DNA of 64,000 nucleotides from Eutreptiella sp. 'Long Island Sound 2002' (taxonomy: Eukaryota > Euglenozoa > Euglenophyceae > Eutreptiales > Eutreptiaceae), in the NCBI GenBank assembly GCA_964036045.1, contig OZ038389.1:65731453-65795452 (forward strand). The letters are read 5' to 3'. Below the pieces are notes generated by a model, which was not told where the DNA came from, made no database searches, and was given only the letters and a program-made list of their open reading frames with translations. Positions 42,378 to 51,266 of this stretch are shown in pieces (position 1 is the first letter of the stretch; every line of letters begins with the position of its first letter). The translations under genes were made by a program, and so were the position numbers.

Positions 42378-43864
42378 TCAGGGGGACATTGCTGCCCATA
42401 GTGCAGAGAATACACTAGCGGTATCTCAGGATCAGGCAGCTTATAGGAATCATCGTCCTCCTCAGACCAGATGGAGGATTTCCAGGTCTGTCTGAGGTAT
42501 TGCAGCCGCTCTTGGCGCTCAATACCTTTGGCCTTCAGGCACAACAGCCGCCGGAGTTCCTGAGTGTCACGCTCAGACAATGGCATGTCATTAGCAGCAG
42601 GCCGCGCCAGAGCATCAGCACTCCATGCCACGGGTTGACCTGTGTGCATAGGCTGCATGTGTAGCACTGGCTTCCCAACAGGGGAAGCGGGTTCAGAGGT
42701 TGACTCTAGATCTACCTCCTCCAGCAACAGCTGGGCTAGGAAGGCACTGTGTTTTAGGTCAACACAGCTGGGATCAACAGGAGGAATAGTGCTGGCGATC
42801 TCAGACAGTTGGTTGTCAGCATCCTCCTTTACAGCTGCAGGTTCCAGATAGTCTTCGGGAGACTCACACCCTGTAAGTGTGGCAGATAGGTACTCAGGAG
42901 ATCGATTTTTGAGATCAGAAAGAGTCAGGCCACGATTTTCGGCCATGACCTCTTTCAGTAGCACCTGGTCTAGGTCACACAGGGGTACAGGATTGAGAGA
43001 TCCATTGACGATGGACAGGAAACTGGCCCACTCAGGGGCCTGCATAGCTGTGTCTGAGTCCTCAGGCACATAGATGGGGCCGTCGGGGAGTTGCACTCTT
43101 CCCACGGTCATTCCATCTAGCATACGGCGCCAGTAAGCATGTTCACCAGAGCAGCCCCAGTCAGGGGTGCACATGACAACCCTTCCTCCCTCATAAACGA
43201 TTTTGGTTAGAATCTTCGCGAGCAGGGAGAAGGGAGGGTTAGCATACGCTAGGCCCATTGCTTTCCAGAAGAAACGGAGAGCATTGTTCAATTGTTTCGA
43301 GCAGTACAACTGCATGATGTGCTGTTGTTGGCTCGCAAACAATTCCACCTGGATCTCATCCAGGTTTACCTGAAGGGCCGCCAGTCCATTTTCAAGAACG
43401 TGACGGGCCAATTGGTAGTTTTCAGTACGATAGTTAGTCTTGGATGCGTAGCGCAGCTCAGACTCTTTTCGTCCTGACAGCTCCAAAGGTACGGAGAATA
43501 GCCCACTGCCAAAGTCGCAGTGCAAAGAATAGGGGCGCTGCAGAGACAGCATTTTTACCTGGGGGTTTCTTCCTAGGAACTCGGTACCATTGACGATGTC
43601 AAAGGCGTTGGTGTCCAGCACTCTGCCGAGTTGGGTCACTGTTTCGTCGCCCAGGCATATAGTCACATCGACCCCCCCCAAGGAATGGATGGTACGCCCA
43701 TCCCCTACTCTTATGGCCACGGTCTTAGTTTTTCTGAAAGTCTTCAGCAGGCGCCGGGCCACTATGGAAAGTGTTGCACCGGTGTCAAGCACCGCTCGAA
43801 AAACGTGATCCCCGATTTTCACGAGGATCCAGAAAACCAAGTCCTCCTCTTCGGAGCCGCCCCC
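42260..43864 (-). CDS. Protease and N6-adenine methyltransferase-like segment of element B
   Basis: The minus-strand frame is in phase with the zinc-knuckle frame to its right, separated only by TAG 43865-43867, which is followed by GGGGGC. It contains a retropepsin motif (AVLDTGATLSIVARRLL, DTG codons 43778-43786) near the start. About residues 160-260, counted from 43840, resemble a Dam-type methyltransferase: VELFASQQQH, FFWKAMGLAYANPPFSLLAKI, GRVVMCTPDW, with the catalytic NPPF at 43229-43240. An acidic linker leads to RT in another frame. The protein would process gag-pol; the methyltransferase-like role is unknown. Confidence 0.75.
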   Translation of the reverse strand, partial: GGGSEEEDLVFWILVKIGDHVFRAVLDTGATLSIVARRLLKTFRKTKTVAIRVGDGRTIHSLGGVDVTICLGDETVTQLGRVLDTNAFDIVNGTEFLGRNPQVKMLSLQRPYSLHCDFGSGLFSVPLELSGRKESELRYASKTNYRTENYQLARHVLENGLAALQVNLDEIQVELFASQQQHIMQLYCSKQLNNALRFFWKAMGLAYANPPFSLLAKILTKIVYEGGRVVMCTPDWGCSGEHAYWRRMLDGMTVGRVQLPDGPIYVPEDSDTAMQAPEWASFLSIVNGSLNPVPLCDLDQVLLKEVMAENRGLTLSDLKNRSPEYLSATLTGCESPEDYLEPAAVKEDADNQLSEIASTIPPVDPSCVDLKHSAFLAQLLLEEVDLESTSEPASPVGKPVLHMQPMHTGQPVAWSADALARPAANDMPLSERDTQELRRLLCLKAKGIERQERLQYLRQTWKSSIWSEEDDDSYKLPDPEIPLVYSLHYGQQCPPEWDDGSVPAETAGKNMERATSMLRRISFRNSTVLTLTPA

Positions 43865-44337
43865 CTACTCCTCATCAGGGAACTTGACATCCACCCCTGC
43901 AGCTATGAGGGACCTGGCCATCCAGGCCAAGCGCCTCTTCTTGGAGTTATTCCCCTCAGGGGTAGCGTTATCCCCTTGGGGGCGCTTCTTGGGATCACCT
44001 GTGGCAGGAGTGGGTGTAGCAGCAGGAGAGGGTGTAGCAACGGGCGCTGATGAGCGCCTATGGGGGTTAGGGGGTCCATTTTTGCCACCCCCCTTGCCAC
44101 CTTTTTTACCACCTTTATCCCCATTCGGGGGATTTCTGGTGGGTGTTTGGGTCTTCTGGCGTTCGGCCTCCTGACGCTTGAGTTTATCACTCTCGCGTTT
44201 CTTTATGTGACATTCGTCTTCGTAGTGACGACGTTTGCCACAATACCCACAGGTGATGGTACACCTGAAATGATCCTGACGGGTCACAGGTTTCCCATCC
44301 TTGGTATGCTGCGTCGTTAAATCTGCAGCATACAGCT
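43865..44337 (-). CDS. Nucleocapsid-like zinc-knuckle segment of element B gag
   Basis: On the minus strand a canonical CX2CX4HX4C knuckle (CGYCGKRRHYEDEC) is followed by Lys-rich and Pro/Thr-rich sequence ending in DVKFPDEE and TAG 43865-43867. It is offset by one base from the main gag frame (44317-45753); a further Cys/His cluster (CKPVNDKGGPCHASDCDH) sits at the end of that frame just before the offset. The offset may be an indel or a -1 frameshift; I see no clear slippery heptamer. The frame is open back to a TAG at about 44338; the first recognisable start codon is a GTG at 44287. Confidence 0.65.
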
Positions 44338-45753
44338 ACTGCGGTGATCGCAGTCAGAGGCATGACAAGGCCCCCCCTTGTCATTGACAGGTTTGCAGTA
44401 GAACAGAGGGGGTGTACCTGCATCAGGTTTAACCTCATTCATGGCACGTAGGTTACCCCTCCCTTTACCACCTCCCTGGTTGGTGTTAGTGGGAGTTTTA
44501 GACCCTTTCCCTTCGCCACGCTCGGGGGTAGGGGTACCACCTCGACCCAAGTGCTTCTTGAAGAATTTCTCCATGTGGGAGTCTTTCTCTCTCTCAAGAG
44601 CTAGCTCAATCAGGAGGTCCACCAGTTCATCGTACGATTGGGTCCGACTCTTCCTCTCAGAGGTAGAGCGGCAGTCATCCCACGTACGTTGGGGGATCTT
44701 ACTCATGAGCCACAGGTGGGGCTCAGTGGCTCCGTAGGAGCCGACATTTATCCTCGAAAACAGATACTCCAAGTCGCACACGTATTCAGAGATTTGCGCA
44801 GCGGAAGGAAACTCAGGGAGCATAGGTAGCTCCTCTATCTGTGTGCGCACACTGAGGTCAGTCTCATAGACTGGGAACGTTTTCTCCAACCTCTGGAGTA
44901 CCTCTGCCCAGGTGGAACAGGTTTTCACAATCTGTTTCACCTGTTTTTGCAAAAATTTCTTTTTGCATGAGCGTTTCAGCAGGGAGCATTTGGTGGCCAC
45001 ATCCACATGGGATTGGCCAGTCAGCAAAAGAAACTCAGCAAATTCTTCTGCCCAATCGGGCAGATTTTTGGGGTCGAACTCCGGCAGTTCCAGCTGGATG
45101 TTCGCCTGGGCAATAGGTCTGCCCGTCTTCCCACCCCCCGGAGTTAGGCCAGAAGGCGATACGCCGGCAAGAGGTGCCAGGGCTGACAGCCCTTCTTTCT
45201 CAGTCTCTGTCACAGGCACGTCCTGTAGTTCTGCCATGGGCACTGTCCTGGCACGGGGGTGAAAGGGGCTGGGGCAGGTGCCCTTAGGCAACAGCCTTGA
45301 AACCCTTGATCGCCTCAGATCTTTGGCCAGGGTACTCAGTTCGGGAGAGGGGAAGGACAACTCTGGCTTGGGTAAGGGTTCTGCAATACCCAGTTTTGCC
45401 TTAATGGCCTCCGATAGGGCCGTCACATCTGGATCTTCTGATCCAGACAGAAGTTTGGCCAGCAGTTCGGCCGTATGATCCAGGGCACCGTAGGTTGGCC
45501 TTGGATGATGTTGTTGCTCAACTCGAGTCGGGCCCACTTCGGGAGCCCTTGGGATTGGACAACATGCTCTTGGATACTCGGGTCTCGGTCGTCTTGGCAG
45601 GGATGCTGTCTCGGCTCTGTCGGACGGCGGGCCAGAGTGCGTGTAGGACCCTAGGTCTGTAACCGGTCTGGATCCATGTACTGCCAATGGCTCCTCCCCA
45701 TCTTCTCCACGAATGGATTTGTAGTACCCCTCATGGAGGACGTATTCATCCAT
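44317..45753 (-). CDS. Gag (matrix/capsid) of element B
   Basis: This 478-codon minus-strand frame has a capsid-like helical region typical of Ty3/gypsy gag (LELPEFDPKNLPDWAEEFAEF, KCSLLKRSCKKKFL, TWAEVLQRLEKTFP, ISEYVCDLEYLFSRI) at about residues 215-400, preceded by a Pro/Ser-rich N-terminus. ATG 45753 is the first in-frame ATG, but the same frame is open upstream to about 45980 with coding-like composition, so initiation may have been upstream at a lost or non-ATG codon. It ends in TAA. Confidence 0.72.
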   Translation of the reverse strand: MDEYVLHEGYYKSIRGEDGEEPLAVHGSRPVTDLGSYTHSGPPSDRAETASLPRRPRPEYPRACCPIPRAPEVGPTRVEQQHHPRPTYGALDHTAELLAKLLSGSEDPDVTALSEAIKAKLGIAEPLPKPELSFPSPELSTLAKDLRRSRVSRLLPKGTCPSPFHPRARTVPMAELQDVPVTETEKEGLSALAPLAGVSPSGLTPGGGKTGRPIAQANIQLELPEFDPKNLPDWAEEFAEFLLLTGQSHVDVATKCSLLKRSCKKKFLQKQVKQIVKTCSTWAEVLQRLEKTFPVYETDLSVRTQIEELPMLPEFPSAAQISEYVCDLEYLFSRINVGSYGATEPHLWLMSKIPQRTWDDCRSTSERKSRTQSYDELVDLLIELALEREKDSHMEKFFKKHLGRGGTPTPERGEGKGSKTPTNTNQGGGKGRGNLRAMNEVKPDAGTPPLFYCKPVNDKGGPCHASDCDHRSSCMLQI

Positions 45754-46143
45754 TTTCCTCCTCAGCTCCTCGTATTCCTCAGGGCCTCCAATCGCTGTTG
45801 AGGATGAAGCCGGACAGGCGAATCGGGAGACTGAGGCTGCTACACGCCTGTGGAGATGATGCAGGCTGTCTCCACCGTGGGCCGCTAAGGCCTCGGTGGT
45901 AAGGATTTTATTTTCTTCCGCCCTTCTGCAATCTGGATCTCCTTGGGACCCAGATGCGCCACTGAGATGTTGTGGAGCTCGTTAAGGTGGTTCACTCATA
46001 GGGTGGGCCATGCTGCCCATTTGTACTTGGACAGTTCTTATGGGCCAGGTCCTGACGCTCGGCGTGGACATGATGAACTTGTTGTTGAGCTTTGTGTGCT
46101 GCACTTCTTCTCAGGGTCGGTTCAAAAGGTCACAAGGGACTGT
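45754..46143 (-). other. Leader of element B
   Basis: This lies between the primer-binding site and gag on the minus strand. The gag frame is open in its left part without an ATG; nothing else is recognised. Confidence 0.5.
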
Positions 46144-46153
46144 CTCTGCTACC
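46144..46153 (-). other. Primer-binding site of element B (initiator Met tRNA-like)
   Basis: On the minus strand GGTAGCAGAG directly follows the 5' LTR and matches the complement of the CUCUGCUACC(A) 3' end of eukaryotic initiator Met tRNAs, a common primer of LTR retrotransposons. The first T of the usual TGG is C in this copy. Confidence 0.65.
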
Positions 46154-46864
46154 GGAAAGATGTCCTTGATTAATGCCCTAGATATTTTGATGAAATCCTG
46201 CAGGTTTGGAAGTTGAAAACCAAAACCAAAGCAGCAAGTAGAGCAAGAACAGGATGTGGATCGAATCAATGATTGGTTTTGGAATCCAGTGTAACACAGA
46301 AGGGCTGCAGATAGACAAAGCAGGTATAAACACAAAGATTCAATCACAATTGGATAATACAAAAGATTTTATATGAAAACTGGACTGACTCTGGCCTCCA
46401 AGATAGCATCAGGCACTTCATGTGCACTCTTTTGGGAGAAATGGTGCCGGTTAGGAATGTGGGGCATAGATGTCAGGCCAACACAGGAAATGACTTGGCC
46501 AAGCAACTGAATTCAGAAACAGTTAAAAAGTAGAACCACAATAAGTGGTAGAAACAATTGAGTATAGGGGTCTTGGTGTGGGAGACCACTAGGCTTAACC
46601 TCCAAGGCCTAAAGCATGAAATGCCTTTTTTATTTCGGTACATCCTCCATGAAGGAAGGTACCTCCGCTCAGTTGAGTGGTAGGGGTGAACTTCATGGGG
46701 GGGGCTAGGGTTACAACCCTAGTTACTTTGAGAAAGTGTACTTTAGGGTTCAAAAGAGAGATAAAAATACTTAAGTTAGTCTTAACATCAACAAAAGGGT
46801 TTTAAGGGGGGCTTGGCCTGGATCAAGCCCTCCAAGAAAGACATGGCAGTGACTTTTTCTTACT
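46154..46864 (-). repeat. 5' LTR of element B
   Basis: This 711-bp repeat matches 18608-19319 with about 12 differences, including indels in a T run. It is bordered on the right by AAGGG (46865-46869) and on the left by the primer-binding site. Confidence 0.88.
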
Positions 46865-46869
46865 AAGGG

Positions 46870-48800
46870 TTGATCAGCTGGTCTGGCGGATTTGAGATGT
46901 GCGATCGTCTCCTTCTTCCAAAATAAATGTACTATTCAGGGTTCTTGCATTGATGGTGATGCTCTTTGATGAGATTGGGTGCTTCTTGACTGCGGGAGGC
47001 AACCCAGGCCATGATGATGATCACAGAAAGATAAAATGAGGTTCAACTCATTTAGATAGGTGCTTCTCTTCATCCTAAAATCCCCAAGATGATTATGTTT
47101 CAACTATTCAAAGAAAAGTAAAACTAACTGAAAACTATCACTAAGATATCTTAAAACAAGTTTTGGAAAATGGTCTCATAAAACTATAGAATTTTTGGGA
47201 GGGTTGCACACGAGCAAAAATTTATCTAAATCTATATCTCAATTGGTTGTTTGATAAAACACCCTCAATACAAAATATTCCTAATCCAATCCCCAACCAA
47301 CATAACAACAACAAAGAAGAGCAAAGGCAAAGCAAGGAAGATACGAAGAAAATAACCATGTCCGCATCCGAGTCATTGTTGACGGTGTGGGGCCGCCGTG
47401 CGGCTGCCAAGGCCCCACCATTTCTGTTTCTCCACTGCAGCGGGTCGTGGTGGCCAAGGCATTAAGGATCCGTACGGCTCTACCCCCACTTGGGCACCCA
47501 AGAATGGGGCCGGGCCCTCCACGGCTACATTCTAAACAAAGCATAGGAGATGTGTGACACCAATCCAACTCTCATACATGCATTACCTTTAACCGTGCTC
47601 GTAAGTAAACAATAGAAAAACCATGCAATGGACATCACTACGTGCAACAACCAAAATACGAACAACAATAAACAAACAATATGTGCTTGAATGGAATGAA
47701 TGCATAACAATGCAATGAATGTAATGACAGCTTGTGACTGCAACACATGGAATGCGACAAAGCAAAATAGTGGTGCACCATCGAGAAACCACAATTCCCA
47801 CCTCGAAAGCGAGCTAATCAATTGAAGAGGATAAACGTTCAATCAGAACCAAACCTAATGAATCCTTATATTCGCATACTCGGGCGATGGCAGCGCAGGC
47901 TGCAACACGGTCTAAAGTAACCAATCACGATCTTTAAGCAGCAATAATATGATTGCGTGACAGCAAAGAATTGAATCATGCACCTGTCAGTACTGATCGC
48001 GGCCCGCAAGCGACGCGATCTGTCCTACTGTAATCTACGATCCGTCTGGCACTGTACAGTCTAAATCTGCAACACAATCACCTGAACTGTAGCGACCTTG
48101 AAGGAAATCAGTTTTTTCCAACTCCCCCCCAGACTCTACACTGAAAGTGGGGATGTCTACAGGGGCGCTACACCACAGACCTCGAAGGACTGCCCTGCCA
48201 ACACAGACAGCTCGACATCTGGATACGTGACGGAGAAAAACTAACACTCAACACCCTTGAAAAACTGAAGTATGTCGAATGATTCAGGATCACTGACAAC
48301 AGCAAGCAGTCCTGAACTGGGATACTTCGAATCCTGCCACCTGGGATCACAGGCACATTGGGACACTTGGGTACCCTGAATTCTGCCATCTGGGATCACA
48401 GGAACACTGGGACACCCGGGTACCCTGAATTCTGCCATCTGGGATACAGGCATATTTGAACACTGGGGTACTGACATCAGGGCAGTCGGGAAGCAGGGAC
48501 CAGCAGGCACAGAGAACACGGGCCACTGATACAGAGCGCGTCTGCATTATCTGCAACGTCTGCGTACGACTGCACTGTTTGCACTATCTGTAACATTGTA
48601 ATGTCTGAGCAAGTTTGCACTACACTATCTGTAACGCCTGCAATGTCTGGTACACCCGCAACATCCACAATGCCAAGTAGCCAAACCCTCCATACTCTCC
48701 AGTACGCAGACAGGGCCTCCGGTCACTACCAGCTGTCAGTACCACAAAACCAGAAATTCAGGACACCTCAGGTAACAAAGGTTAGAACAGGACAAACTTC
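46870..48800. other. Region right of element B, no gene recognised
   Basis: Only short frames occur. The right part holds low-complexity CTG/CACTG-rich sequence and a 49-bp tandem repeat. Confidence 0.4.
48334..48474 (+). repeat. Three-copy 49-bp tandem repeat
   Basis: Units beginning CTGCCA(C/T)CTGGGAT start at 48334, 48383 and 48432, giving a period of 49 bp; the third copy is shortened and more diverged. Confidence 0.8.
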
Positions 48801-49495
48801 TGTAACAGGGCCAGTGCCCTAGCCCCTTGGGTTCTCCTGGACTTGGTGTTTGGCGACCATTTCCGTTGCTCTCCGCTGCTGTTTCGGAAAAACCTTGATC
48901 TCCGCTGCTGTTTCGGAAAAAACCTTGCTGATTTTATCCAAAATCCTGCAAGCAACACCTGAACCCCGTCAGTGGCATGCACGCTCAACACGTTTCATGT
49001 CGTCTTTTGCATCCTTCTGTCGGAGGTTCATCCATACCCATTGTACGAATAATTCATAGACCCTTGCCGGGCCTCACCACTGGCGCATACCTGCAGACAC
49101 GTAATATACAAAGAACAGGGCATGCACCTGGCCCTTTTCGTGACGATCTACTCTACAACATTCGAGAATCGTCTTTATAAATGCGGGCATTCGCAATAAT
49201 TATAACTACAGGGTTCAAAAGGCTTTTTATACTGTAAATCCGTGATTTTCCTAAACTCTGTAGTCAATGCTGACGGTCACATCGCTGATCTGGCGACCGC
49301 GTCTCGCGCTTTGTAGCGCGCTCTGTCTCCAAGCGCTCAAGCGCTCCAGCGCGCTCTGTCGCAATCAATAGTAAAATACAAAATATGCAAAAGCATATAT
49401 AAAAAGTAGACAGAAAAAATAGAAATATTAAACACGGCGCTGACCATTACGAGGTCTGTGCCGAAGACGGTCGTGGGGCAGCCGGACCGGCTTCA
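48801..49495 (-). repeat. 3' LTR of element D
   Basis: This 695-bp repeat matches 50568-51262. It includes an internal tandem duplication of about 30 bp (CTCCGCTGCTGTTTCGG units, about 48876-48935) and a cluster of GCGC-rich short palindromes near 49300-49360. Confidence 0.9.
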
Positions 49496-49511
49496 CCCCC
49501 CTTCTGAGAAG
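49496..49511 (-). other. Polypurine tract of element D
   Basis: On the minus strand CTTCTCAGAAGGGGGG lies directly before the left LTR. Confidence 0.7.
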
Positions 49512-49801
49512 TGAAACGACGGTTTTGGAACCGGCTGTTCACGCACATCCACTCCATCTTTCCGCACCGTACCTTCGAGTGCAACTGCCACTTCCGGCTC
49601 TCGCGGCATGCAACTCTAGCACGGATGGTCACAGTCAGGTCTCCATACGTCGCTTCTACGTCGCTTCGGCAGCCGGCACGCATGGATGCCCCTTCCTCAC
49701 ATCGGAGTACTCGCTCCCCAGGTTTGACGAAATCCCTGTGGCGTGGGACGTTGTGCTTGGTCTGTGTGGCTTCCGAAGACTTTGCTGGCGACGGCTGTCC
49801 T

Positions 49802-50554
49802 CTACCAACGATTCCTCAACGGACACTTCGTTGGCTGGGACATGGGCAGGCACATGTGGTACAGATCCGGACCACATATTTTGCAGTGACCCGCTGCATC
49901 ACGAGTATGCCGCCGGTCCTCTGGGCTCTCAGGCATTTGAACAATAGGTGCCCACAGCGGCACCGTCATGGATAGTCGCTGCATGGCGTATGCTGCATCG
50001 TCAGCGGACTCTGAGCTCGTTGATCCTGCTTCACTCGCCGCGCGAAACTCCATGGACTCCCTTGGACTGGTTTCGAAGAGCTCCTGCAGCGTTGCTTCAT
50101 CCAAATCCGTCCACCAGGGATCTCCTTCGGCTGCGCTGATCGGACTGGCGTTCGTACTCCACATGGCTTCGATTGCCGTCGCTCCGCGCCTCCTCAGTGG
50201 TTGCAGCGCTGCTTGACTCCCACTCGGTACGCGATGACGGACTCGTTGCACGCGAATCTGAGCTGGGCAGTGGAGAATGAAAGTCACCGTCGTCCTCTGA
50301 CATGCGGTGTGGCCTGGGCAAGGTGGGTGCAGGACCTGCCATTCCCTGACGAGGTCGGTCGGTCGGTCGGCCGGTCTCTTGGTCGATCGGTCGGTCGGTC
50401 GGTCCGTCGGCGCATCGGTCCATTGGTCCGTGGGCGTCGGTCCATTGGTCCGTCTGTCTCTCCGTCCGTCCGTCCTTACCGTCCGTCCGTCCATCCGTCC
50501 GTCCGTCCGTCCGCCCGTACTCCATCTGTCAGTCGGGCCGTCCTGTAGAACCAT
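49802..50554 (-). CDS. Possible gag remnant of element D
   Basis: This minus-strand frame of 250 codons fills most of the interior of D. Its first part is an artefact-like run of Thr/Asp/Arg/Pro from the tetranucleotide tract. The second half looks more protein-like (WWTDLDEATLQELFE, SSESADDAAYAMQRL) and ends near a small Cys/His cluster (CKICGPDLYHMC). A second frame at 50097-50525 has a gag-like acidic stretch, suggesting a frameshift. I do not recognise a family. Confidence 0.3.
   Translation of the reverse strand: MVLQDGPTDRWSTGGRTDGRMDGRTVRTDGRRDRRTNGPTPTDQWTDAPTDRPTDRSTKRPADRPTDLVREWQVLHPPCPGHTACQRTTVTFILHCPAQIRVQRVRHRVPSGSQAALQPLRRRGATAIEAMWSTNASPISAAEGDPWWTDLDEATLQELFETSPRESMEFRAASEAGSTSSESADDAAYAMQRLSMTVPLWAPIVQMPESPEDRRHTRDAAGHCKICGPDLYHMCLPMSQPTKCPLRNRW
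50356..50520 (+). repeat. GGTC/CCGT tetranucleotide-rich tract
   Basis: Imperfect repeats of GGTC, then of TCCG/CCGT type, form a low-complexity block inside element D. Confidence 0.8.
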
Positions 50555-50567
50555 TTATGAATTATTC

Positions 50568-51262
50568 TGTAACAGGGCCAGTGCCCTAGCCCCTTGGGTT
50601 CTCCTGGACTTGGTGTTTGGCGACCATTTCCGTTGCTCTCCGCTGCTGTTTCGGAAAAACCTTGATCTCCGCTGCTGTTTCGGAAAAAACCTTGCTGATT
50701 TTATCCAAAATCCTGCAAGCAACACCTGAACCCCTTCAGTGGCATGCACGCTCAACACGTTTCATGTCGTCTTTTGCATCCTTCTGTCGGAGGTTCATCC
50801 ATACCCATTGTACGAATAATTCATAGACCTTTGCCGGGCCTCACCACTGGCGCATACCTGCAGACACGTAACATACAAAGAACAGGGCATGCACCTGGCC
50901 CTTTTCGTGACGATCTACTCTACAACATTCGAGAATCGTCTTTATAAATGCGGGCATTCGCAATAATTATAACTACAGCGTTCAAAAGGCTTTTTATACT
51001 GTAAATCCGTGATTTTCCTAAACTCTGTAGTCAATGCTGACGGTCACATCGCTGATCTGGCGACCGCGTCTCGCGCTTTGTAGCGCGCTCTGTCTCCAAG
51101 CGCTCAAGCGCTCCAGCGCGCTCTGTCGCAATCAATAGTAAAATACAAAATATGCAAAAGCATATATAAAAAGTAGACAGAAAAAATAGAAAAATTAAAC
51201 ACGGCGCTGACCATTACGAGGTCTGTGCCGAAGACGGTCGTGGGGCAGCCAGACCGGCTTCA
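50568..51262 (-). repeat. 5' LTR of element D
   Basis: This 695-bp partner of 48801-49495 is followed on the minus strand by sequence lacking a TGG-starting primer-binding site. Confidence 0.9.
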
Positions 51263-51266
51263 CTTC

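Larger units (their letters stand above)
18608..46864 (-). mobile_element. B: minus-strand Ty3/gypsy chromovirus, interrupted by element A
   Basis: Two direct 711-712-bp LTRs (18608-19319 and 46154-46864) are flanked by the 5-bp duplication AAGGG. Reading on the minus strand from the right: 5' LTR, a primer-binding site matching the 3' end of initiator Met tRNA (46144-46153), gag, protease, methyltransferase-like segment, reverse transcriptase, RNase H, integrase, chromodomain, about 2.5 kb of 3' noncoding DNA, polypurine tract (19320-19326) and 3' LTR. Element A (21431-38623) sits inside the 3' noncoding part. Without A, the element is about 11.1 kb. About 12 differences separate the LTRs. 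The LTR ends read AG...CT rather than TG...CA. Pol is broken into several frames, so this copy is not autonomous. Confidence 0.88.
48801..51262 (-). mobile_element. D: non-autonomous LTR retrotransposon (2.46 kb)
   Basis: Two 695-bp direct repeats (48801-49495 and 50568-51262) differ at about six positions, have TG...CA ends and are flanked by CTTC (48797-48800 and 51263-51266; ACTTC if the terminal A is counted). On the minus strand AGAAGGGGGG precedes the left LTR start TGAAGCCGG, the same junction as in E1 and A, so D is minus-strand and probably mobilised by an A/E1-type element. The 1072-bp interior has no pol and only a questionable gag-like frame plus a tetranucleotide-rich tract. Confidence 0.88.

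Noticed and set aside
50201-50548. Arg/Ser/Val repeat protein on the plus strand in element D
   Set aside because: Translation of a tetranucleotide tract; open in several frames.
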